Below the pieces are notes generated by a model. The model was not told the origin of the DNA. It made no database searches and saw only the letters and a list, made by a program, of their open reading frames with translations. From assembly GCA_910595805.1 (NCBI GenBank), contig CAJVCK010000017.1, positions 1 to 12,008 of the forward strand: 12,008 bases of DNA, written 5' to 3'. The DNA comes from an uncultured Candidatus Thioglobus sp. Lineage in GTDB: Bacteria > Pseudomonadota > Gammaproteobacteria > PS1 > Thioglobaceae. A program made the translations under genes and the position numbers. The number at the start of each line of letters is the position of its first letter. The stretch's first letter is position 1. Positions 6,881-12,008 of this stretch are shown piece by piece.

Positions 6881-8725
6881 TTAAAATTCGTCAACATTGT
6901 GGCCTTTCATGGCCTTCATAACAGTGCTATTCATGCGTATTTCTACAAACTTTTCACTTACTTTTTCTAAATGATCAATAGCTGTTTTAATTGCTTTCTC
7001 ATCATTGCTTTCACTATTTTTTTCTAACTCAGCTCTTGCTTGTAAGATCATTTTAATCATTGAGTCGTCTAACAAGCCCTTATCTTTTTCTAATGCTGAA
7101 TCTATCGCCTCTAATGTGCGCTTTGCCTCTACCTGCATTTCATGCAATTGTCTGGCTTGTATGTCTTCTTTAGCAAACAAAATAGAATCTTTCAACATCT
7201 TTTCCATCTCGCCATCACTCAAACCATAAGACGGCTTGATAGTTACATCCGCTTGTACACCAGAAATTTCTTCAGTAGCACTCACAGATAATAATCCATC
7301 CGCATCCACTTGAAACTCTACGCGAATTCGTGCATTACCTGCCACCATCGGTGGAATACCTCTAAGATCAAATTTTCCAAGTGAGCGGCAATCTTTCACT
7401 AGCTCGCGCTCCCCTTGCAAAACATGAACACTCATAGCTGTTTGTCCGTCTTTAAAAGTGGTAAATTCTTGTGCTCTTACAATAGGAATAGTGGTGTTTC
7501 GGTGTACAACCTTTTCCACCAAACCACCCATTGTCTCTAAACCAAGTGACAAAGGCAATACGTCTAGCAACAACATATCATCTTGTGATTTGTTTCCAGC
7601 CAAAATATTAGCCTGAATGGCTGCACCCTTCGCGACTACTTCATCTGGGTTAATACTGCATAACACCGGCTTATTAAAGAGATCTCCTGTCATTTGCCTT
7701 ACTAGTGGCATACGAGTTGAGCCACCCACCATAATCACATCTTTAATATCATCCATCTCAACTTGTGCGTCGCGGACTGCGCGCTTAGTTAATAACAAGG
7801 TGCGTTTAATTAGTGCCTTGGCTAAGGACTCAAACTTGGTCTTGGTAATACGGTAAGGAGCCTCTACACAGTCAAATTCAGCGAATTCACTATCAGTTAA
7901 GGTTTCCTTGGCTGTGCGTGCAAATTGCTTAATTTTTTGCATCTGAGTAGGTGTTAGCTCACCCAAACCTAATGTTGCTATACAATCATCAATAATTAAT
8001 TGGTCAAAATCATCGCCACCTAACGCTGAATCGCCGCCAGTAGAAAGCACTTTAAATACGCCTTTTTGAAAACTTAATATAGATATATCAAATGTACCGC
8101 CACCCAAATCATAAATCGCATGAACACCGGCTTCGCCTGATTCTATGCCATATGCAACAGCTGCAGCAGTTGGCTCATTAAGTAATCGCAATGTGTTTAA
8201 ACCCGCTAAAGTAGCAGCGTCTTTGGTGGCTTGTCGTTGTGCATCATTAAAATAAGCAGGAACCGTAATCACAGCACCGACCAAGTCACCGCCTAGCGAT
8301 TGCTCAGCTCTTGTTTTAAGGGATGAAAGAATACTAGATGAGATCTCTACTGCACTTAAATCACCCATTGCTGTATGAAACAAAACATTATTACCATTTT
8401 CAACCAATTGATAAGGGCAATTTTTAAAGTCTTTAACTTCTCTATAGCCCAAACCCATAAAACGTTTAACTGAAACAATGGTATTCGTAGGGTCAGTTTT
8501 TGCATACGGGCAAGCATCACAACCCACTGTTAGCTTATTATCTTTTCCACAATGAACGACCGAAGGCAAAATTGCTTCATTATTCTCATCAGTTAAGACG
8601 GTACTCACACCACTCATGACTGAGGCTACTAGTGAATTAGTGGTACCTAAATCAATACCGATTGCCAGCTTATGCTGGTGTGGTGCACTTGATTGCCCAG
8701 GTTCTGCGATTTGTAATAATGCCAT
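6881..8725 (-). CDS. hscA: Fe-S assembly Hsp70 chaperone HscA
   Basis: ATP-driven specialised Hsp70 that binds IscU and releases its cluster to acceptor proteins. The 614 residues match E. coli HscA (616), including the N-terminal [10 protein letters not shown] segment that marks HscA and not DnaK. Nucleotide-binding motifs are IDLGTTNS at 24-31, YDLGGGTFD at about 205-213 and VGGSTRMP near 333. The interdomain linker [17 protein letters not shown] is near 385-401, followed by the substrate-binding beta domain and a helical lid ending in KGHNVDEF. The long acidic DnaK tail is absent, as expected. The ATG follows the hscB stop by 3 bp, with a GAGTGG site inside the hscB end. One oddity is a CDAC pair at 69-72, with other cysteines near 59 and 103, in the nucleotide-binding domain, where E. 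coli HscA has none in my recollection. Confidence 0.97.
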   Translation of the reverse strand: MALLQIAEPGQSSAPHQHKLAIGIDLGTTNSLVASVMSGVSTVLTDENNEAILPSVVHCGKDNKLTVGCDACPYAKTDPTNTIVSVKRFMGLGYREVKDFKNCPYQLVENGNNVLFHTAMGDLSAVEISSSILSSLKTRAEQSLGGDLVGAVITVPAYFNDAQRQATKDAATLAGLNTLRLLNEPTAAAVAYGIESGEAGVHAIYDLGGGTFDISILSFQKGVFKVLSTGGDSALGGDDFDQLIIDDCIATLGLGELTPTQMQKIKQFARTAKETLTDSEFAEFDCVEAPYRITKTKFESLAKALIKRTLLLTKRAVRDAQVEMDDIKDVIMVGGSTRMPLVRQMTGDLFNKPVLCSINPDEVVAKGAAIQANILAGNKSQDDMLLLDVLPLSLGLETMGGLVEKVVHRNTTIPIVRAQEFTTFKDGQTAMSVHVLQGERELVKDCRSLGKFDLRGIPPMVAGNARIRVEFQVDADGLLSVSATEEISGVQADVTIKPSYGLSDGEMEKMLKDSILFAKEDIQARQLHEMQVEAKRTLEAIDSALEKDKGLLDDSMIKMILQARAELEKNSESNDEKAIKTAIDHLEKVSEKFVEIRMNSTVMKAMKGHNVDEF

Positions 8726-8728
8726 AAT

Positions 8729-9241
8729 CTAGAGCCACTCATCCATCAGTTGGTTTGCTTGTGTATTCAGCTGCATATAAAACTTTAACTCTCTAACTAA
8801 ATTCTTAATTTCAATAAACTCATCTGTTTTAAACAGATACTGAATTTGTTTAACATTATTTTTGATTTTTTTATCTGTGTTTTCAATAAAATCATCTAAC
8901 TCTATGTCATCTTGATTAGATTCAATTGATTCTAATTTTTCTCTTAAAGTAATTTGACCCATTAAAAAATTCATATCCATCTGTGTGTCTTTTTCATCAA
9001 ATGCATTGATATTTTCCAACTCTAGCAAATAAGTTGCTCTTAATAAGGGTGATTTTAATGTGTCGTAGGCTGTATTAATTAACGATGTATTTTGTAAGGC
9101 AATAGATTTTTCTTTATCATCTTTAGTAGCAAAATTATCTGGATGAAATTTAGCAACTTGCAATTGATATTCTTGTTCTAAATTGGATAAATCTATTGCA
9201 AAATCAACATCTAAAGAGAATAACTCAAAGTAATTTTGCAT
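8729..9241 (-). CDS. hscB: Fe-S assembly J-domain co-chaperone HscB
   Basis: Delivers IscU to HscA and stimulates its ATPase. The 170 residues match E. coli HscB (171). The N-terminal J-domain (about 1-75) begins MQNYFELFSLD and carries the essential HPD tripeptide at residues 33-35 (KFHPDNF). The C-terminal IscU-binding three-helix bundle follows, with the typical MDMNFLMGQITLREKL segment near 88-103. The sequence is more divergent and more AT-rich than its neighbours, which is usual for this gene. It starts 12 bp after iscA without a good Shine-Dalgarno, so it probably relies on translational coupling. Its end overlaps the ribosome binding site of hscA. Confidence 0.95.
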   Translation of the reverse strand: MQNYFELFSLDVDFAIDLSNLEQEYQLQVAKFHPDNFATKDDKEKSIALQNTSLINTAYDTLKSPLLRATYLLELENINAFDEKDTQMDMNFLMGQITLREKLESIESNQDDIELDDFIENTDKKIKNNVKQIQYLFKTDEFIEIKNLVRELKFYMQLNTQANQLMDEWL

Positions 9242-9253
9242 AGCCAGGAAAAG

Positions 9254-9577
9254 CTAAACGGTAAATGATTCACCACAACCGCATTCGGCTTTGGCATTCG
9301 GGTTATTAAATTCAAACCCTTCGTTTAAGCCTTCTTTTACAAAATCAACTTCAGTGCCATCGAGATAGATCAGACTTTTAGCATCTATAATCACACTAAC
9401 ACCATTATCTTCAAATACAGTATCGTCGTCATTAGCATTGTCAACAAACTCCATGTTGTAGCCTAGACCAGAACAACCAGTCGTTTGTACTGATAAACGA
9501 ATACCAATACCAGACCCGCGGCTGGCTAAAAAACCAACAACACGTTCAGCAGCAACGTCTGTTAATGTGATTGCCAT
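9254..9577 (-). CDS. iscA: A-type Fe-S carrier IscA
   Basis: A-type scaffold or carrier that accepts clusters, or iron, from the Isc machinery and passes them on, in particular toward [4Fe-4S] targets. The 107 residues equal the E. coli length. The three invariant cysteines are at Cys35 (TTGCSGLGY) and at Cys99 and Cys101 in the C-terminal CGCGESF. The family segments [24 protein letters not shown] and [10 protein letters not shown] are present. Placement between iscU and hscB makes it IscA and not ErpA or SufA. It starts 8 bp after the iscU stop with no strong ribosome binding site, so it is likely coupled to iscU translation. Confidence 0.97.
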   Translation of the reverse strand: MAITLTDVAAERVVGFLASRGSGIGIRLSVQTTGCSGLGYNMEFVDNANDDDTVFEDNGVSVIIDAKSLIYLDGTEVDFVKEGLNEGFEFNNPNAKAECGCGESFTV

Positions 9578-9585
9578 TCTGTCGT

Positions 9586-9966
9586 TTATTCAGCTTTACT
9601 CTTGATATCGCTAATAGCCGCTTTAATCGCATCTTCAGCTAGAACTGAACAATGCACCTTAACCGGTGGCAATGCTAACTCTTCAGCAATATCTGAATTT
9701 TTAATTTCAGAGGCTTCATCAAGTGTTTTACCTTTAACCCATTCGGTTAATAATGAACTTGATGCAATGGCAGAGCCACAACCATAAGTTTTAAATTTAG
9801 CTTCTTCAATGATACCGTCATCGTTTACTTGAATTTGCAAGCGCATTACGTCGCCACAAGCTGGTGCACCCACCATGCCTGTACCTACATTTTTAGCGTC
9901 TTTATCTAGAACGCCTACATTACGTGGATTTTCATAATGATCTAGTACTTTTTCACCATATGCCAT
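9586..9966 (-). CDS. iscU: Fe-S cluster scaffold IscU
   Basis: The scaffold on which sulfur from IscS and iron are assembled into a cluster. The 126 residues carry the three conserved cysteines Cys37, Cys63 and Cys106 and the conserved Asp39 ([10 protein letters not shown]), which sets the stability of the bound cluster. The HscA recognition motif LPPVK is intact at 99-103, directly before the third cysteine ([12 protein letters not shown]). This agrees with functional hscA and hscB downstream. The ATG at 9966 is preceded by a clear AGGAG site about 9 nt upstream. The 78-bp gap to iscS, the largest inside the operon, contains the hairpin at 10000-10020. Confidence 0.98.
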   Translation of the reverse strand: MAYGEKVLDHYENPRNVGVLDKDAKNVGTGMVGAPACGDVMRLQIQVNDDGIIEEAKFKTYGCGSAIASSSLLTEWVKGKTLDEASEIKNSDIAEELALPPVKVHCSVLAEDAIKAAISDIKSKAE

Positions 9967-9999
9967 ATTAATTTCTCCTAATTATTCTTTTGTTGTAAT

Positions 10000-10020
10000 T
10001 CTAACCCTTTATTGGTTAGA
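10000..10020. repeat. Perfect 7-bp hairpin in the iscS-iscU gap
   Basis: TCTAACC (10000-10006) and GGTTAGA (10014-10020) pair perfectly around a 7-base loop. In the direction of transcription (minus) the stem is followed by AATTACAAC and not by a T-run, so it is not an intrinsic terminator. It could mark an mRNA processing or stability point separating iscRS from iscUA-hscBA-fdx. Confidence 0.55.
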
Positions 10021-10044
10021 TTGTCCTTGTATTTTGTATCGTAA

Positions 10045-11259
10045 TTAGTGTGCAGCCCATTCAACTTTATCTAAATCAACGCCGTCTTTAAACATATCCC
10101 ATAATGGCGACAAATCACGTAATTTTTCAACTTTTTCACGTACTAATTCAATTGCCTTGTCAATGTCTTCTTCTGTCGTATAGCGTCCAATACTAAAACG
10201 AATAGAGCTGTGAGCTAACTCATCACTTAAGCCTAACGCTCTAAGCACATAAGATGGCTCAAGACTAGCAGAGGTACAGGCAGAGCCTGAAGATACAGCA
10301 ATAGCATTAATAGCCATCATCAGAGATTCGCCTTCTACATAATTAAAGCTGATATTAAGATTACCCGGAATTCGTTGATCTAAATCACCGTTAACTTGTA
10401 CTTCTTCCATATCAGTAAAGCCCGCCAATAAGCGATCACGTAAGATTACGAATTTTGCATTTTCTTTTTCCATTTCAGCCTCGGCAATTGCAAAAGCTTC
10501 ACCCATGCCGACAATTTGATGAGTAGCTAATGTACCTGAACGCATACCGCGCTCATGACCACCACCGTGCATTTGCGCCTCAAGGCGTACACGTGGCTTA
10601 CGGCGTACATACAAAGCGCCCATACCTTTTGGTCCATAAATTTTATGTGCCGAAAAACTCATTAAATCAACCGGTAATGTCGACAAATCAATCGCCACTT
10701 TACCAGCAGATTGCGCCGCATCAACATGGAAAAACACTTTACGCTCACGGCAAATATGACCAATCGCCTCAATATCTTGAATCACGCCAATTTCGTTATT
10801 AACATGCATGATAGAAACCAGTAATGTTTGGTCAGTAATTGCTGCTTTTAGAACTTCTAAGTCTAACAATCCATTTGCCATTGGGTCTAAATAAGTAACT
10901 TCATACCCTTCTCTTTCTAACTGACGACAAGTATCTAATACCGCCTTATGTTCAGTCTTGAGGGTAATAATATGGTTGCCTTTTTTCTTGTAAAAATGCG
11001 CAATACCTTTAATGGCCAAATTATCTGATTCAGTAGCACCTGAAGTCCAAACAATTTCTTTTGGATCTGCGCCAACTAAGCTGGCCACTTGTTTTCTAGC
11101 ATTTTTAACTGCTTCATCTGCTTGCCAACCATAATAATGAGAATTTGAGGCCGGGTTGCCAAAATCTCCATCCATAGTTAAGTATTGCATCATTTTTTCA
11201 GCAACACGCTTATCAACGGGTGTGGTTGCTGAGTAATCCATATAAGTAGGTACTGACAT
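10045..11259 (-). CDS. iscS: Cysteine desulfurase IscS
   Basis: PLP-dependent enzyme that turns L-cysteine into alanine and passes the sulfur as a persulfide to IscU and other acceptors (tRNA thiolation, cofactors). The 404 residues equal the E. coli length, and the key residues fall at the same numbers: His104 (KTEHKAVLD), the PLP-binding Lys206 ([12 protein letters not shown]) and the persulfide-forming Cys328 ([13 protein letters not shown]) on its mobile loop. The N-terminal [11 protein letters not shown] and the C-terminal [21 protein letters not shown] are typical of the Isc group. The start lies 5 bp after the iscR stop, with an AAAGGA site inside the end of iscR. No anomalies. Confidence 0.99.
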   Translation of the reverse strand: MSVPTYMDYSATTPVDKRVAEKMMQYLTMDGDFGNPASNSHYYGWQADEAVKNARKQVASLVGADPKEIVWTSGATESDNLAIKGIAHFYKKKGNHIITLKTEHKAVLDTCRQLEREGYEVTYLDPMANGLLDLEVLKAAITDQTLLVSIMHVNNEIGVIQDIEAIGHICRERKVFFHVDAAQSAGKVAIDLSTLPVDLMSFSAHKIYGPKGMGALYVRRKPRVRLEAQMHGGGHERGMRSGTLATHQIVGMGEAFAIAEAEMEKENAKFVILRDRLLAGFTDMEEVQVNGDLDQRIPGNLNISFNYVEGESLMMAINAIAVSSGSACTSASLEPSYVLRALGLSDELAHSSIRFSIGRYTTEEDIDKAIELVREKVEKLRDLSPLWDMFKDGVDLDKVEWAAH

Positions 11260-11264
11260 ATTTT

Positions 11265-11684
11265 TTATAATCCTTTTTGTAATTGGTGATCATCGATCAC
11301 TTGTTGTAAATTTTTACTGCTTAAAAAAGTTCTGATTTGTTCGCTTACTTCACACCATAATTGATGAGAAACACATTGTTTTCCATTGCGACAATTGCTG
11401 GCGCCTTTACAGCGGCGAAGGTCAATATTCTCATCAACTGCTTCAATAATTTGCGTTAAAGTAATGTCTTCTGCAGCGGTGTCTAACAGATAGCCGCCAC
11501 CTGGACCACGGACACTTTTGACTAATGCTGCCTTTCTAAGTTTGGCAAATAGTTGCTCAAGATAAGACAATGAAATGTTTTGTCTTTGTGAAATAATATC
11601 GAGTGTAATAGGCTTTCCAGTATTGTTGGATGCTAGATCTAGCATAGCTGTTACAGCATAGCGACCTTTTGTTGTTAATTGCAT
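11265..11684 (-). CDS. iscR: Fe-S-sensing Rrf2-family regulator IscR
   Basis: Represses the isc operon when it holds a [2Fe-2S] cluster, and acts on other promoters in the apo form. The 139 residues begin with the winged helix-turn-helix [18 protein letters not shown], with the DNA-reading helix around [14 protein letters not shown] (38-51) and the wing RGPGGGYLL (59-67). The cluster ligands Cys92, Cys98 and Cys104, with His107 (CVSHQLW), match the E. coli numbering. The protein stops at 139 residues while E. coli IscR has 162; the missing part is the poorly conserved tail, so function should be kept. The ATG follows an AGGAC ribosome binding site. Its own promoter carries a site resembling the type 1 IscR motif, supporting autoregulation. 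Confidence 0.97.
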   Translation of the reverse strand: MQLTTKGRYAVTAMLDLASNNTGKPITLDIISQRQNISLSYLEQLFAKLRKAALVKSVRGPGGGYLLDTAAEDITLTQIIEAVDENIDLRRCKGASNCRNGKQCVSHQLWCEVSEQIRTFLSSKNLQQVIDDHQLQKGL

Positions 11685-11688
11685 ACTC

Positions 11689-11709
11689 GTCCTGATTTTT
11701 TAACAGGAC
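11689..11709. repeat. Inverted repeat over the iscR leader and ribosome binding site
   Basis: GTCCTG (11689-11694) and CAGGAC (11704-11709) are perfect reverse complements around a 9-base AT-rich centre. On the transcribed strand the second copy contains the AGGAC ribosome binding site of iscR, and the first copy lies at the predicted transcription start near 11706. It may be an additional protein-binding dyad, or, if transcription starts slightly further upstream, a stem that hides the ribosome binding site. Confidence 0.5.
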
Positions 11710-11712
11710 ATT

Positions 11713-11742
11713 ATTATATACTTAACCAAGTGTTTTAGTCAA
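11713..11742 (-). promoter_or_regulatory. Strong sigma70 promoter of the isc operon
   Basis: On the minus strand TTGACT (11742-11737) and TATAAT (11718-11713) are separated by 18 bp, five of six and six of six matches to consensus. The predicted start is near 11706, giving a leader of about 22 nt before the iscR ATG. It lies between cysE and iscR, so isc transcription need not depend on cysE. Confidence 0.75.
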
Positions 11743-11746
11743 GTAA
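11722..11746 (-). promoter_or_regulatory. Type 1-like IscR operator
   Basis: The 25-bp stretch read on the minus strand (TTACTTGACTAAAAC, then ACTTGGTTAA) matches the published E. coli type 1 IscR motif (ATASYYGACTRWWWYAGTCRRSTAT) at 20 of 25 positions by my alignment. The left half containing YYGACT is complete; the right half is weaker. It covers the -35 box and the spacer, the expected place for repression by cluster-loaded IscR. The motif is recalled and not searched, so this is a good but untested call. Confidence 0.6.
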
Positions 11747-11786
11747 ACAACCCTACTCTATGAAATGAAATATATTTAAAAAAAAT

Positions 11787-12008
11787 TTATTTGCTTTCGA
11801 TTTCTAACTCATTAACATCAATATCATCCTGATCTTTGATATCAAGTTTTTTAGACACGATATTGAGCTGTTCGTCCATATCATGAATATGTGACAAAAT
11901 TGTGTTAATCGCTTTAACTGTAGGATCGTCTACATCAGTACCTACCGCATATGATTCGAAGTGATCAGAGTTAGATTTAGAGTCTTTTAACACGCGTGCA
12001 GGCACACC
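11787..12008 (-). CDS. cysE: Serine O-acetyltransferase, C-terminal end (gene runs off the right edge)
   Basis: Only the last 73 residues are in the window; the frame is open through the right edge. It begins GVPARVLKD, the end of the left-handed beta-helix of hexapeptide acyltransferases, and continues with the CysE-type tail: FESYAVG, then DPTVKAINTILSHIHDMDEQL. CysE makes O-acetylserine, the precursor of cysteine, which is the IscS substrate. A cysE copy directly upstream of iscR on the same strand is a known arrangement, for example in Azotobacter. The protein ends in a long acidic extension finishing ESK and so lacks the C-terminal isoleucine that E. coli CysE inserts into CysK. The GTG at 12005 encodes the valine of this motif and is not the start. 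The gap to iscR has a T-run just after the stop but no clear hairpin. Confidence 0.88.
   Translation of the reverse strand, partial: GVPARVLKDSKSNSDHFESYAVGTDVDDPTVKAINTILSHIHDMDEQLNIVSKKLDIKDQDDIDVNELEIESK

Noticed and set aside
11770..11789. T-run just after the cysE stop as an intrinsic terminator
   Set aside because: There is no stable hairpin before the T-run, only an A/T palindrome; whether cysE reads through into iscR cannot be decided here.
1..12008. tRNA or rRNA genes, CRISPR arrays, transposase genes, phage genes
   Set aside because: No cloverleaf, rRNA-like block, regular spaced repeat or mobile-element gene was seen; nearly all the DNA is accounted for by housekeeping and cytochrome genes.

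Overview
The window is AT-rich, densely coded chromosomal DNA. Gene content and order point to a gammaproteobacterium: metG and apbC/mrp are divergent neighbours, and a cysE-iscRSUA-hscBA-fdx cluster follows. The low GC, small intergenic gaps and secreted c-type cytochromes would suit a marine sulfur oxidiser of the SUP05/Thioglobus/thiotrophic-symbiont type. That placement is inference from overall look only; no marker gene here proves it.

Left part (1-3665): the 3' end of an unrecognised plus-strand gene converges on metG (methionyl-tRNA synthetase, minus strand). A 93-bp divergent region with a TATAAT box and two inverted repeats leads into apbC/mrp (P-loop Fe-S cluster carrier, plus strand).

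Middle part (3666-6381): a three-gene plus-strand operon encodes an exported dihaem cytochrome c4, an exported five-CXXCH cytochrome with a large haem-free C-terminal domain, and a small soluble protein that I cannot identify. Both junctions are one-base TAATG stop/start overlaps, so the three products are probably made together. A strong inverted repeat sits directly against the ribosome binding site of the first gene. This is the least understood unit in the window and the best candidate for an undescribed electron-transfer module.

Between the two convergent operons (6382-6530) lies no gene. Instead positions 6406-6535 form a roughly 130-bp imperfect palindrome whose nested arms share one centre near 6470 and whose right arm contains the fdx stop codon. 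It may be a two-way terminator or a miniature mobile or repetitive element.

Right part (6531-12008, minus strand): a complete ISC iron-sulfur assembly operon, read right to left as iscR, iscS, iscU, iscA, hscB, hscA, fdx, with all key catalytic and ligand residues present and no iscX. It is preceded on the same strand by the 3' end of cysE (serine acetyltransferase). The iscR promoter is a near-consensus sigma70 promoter overlapped by a type 1-like IscR site, as expected for feedback by cluster-loaded IscR. CysE feeds cysteine synthesis, IscS takes sulfur from cysteine, IscU builds the cluster with electrons from Fdx, HscA/HscB release it, and IscA and possibly ApbC carry it onward.
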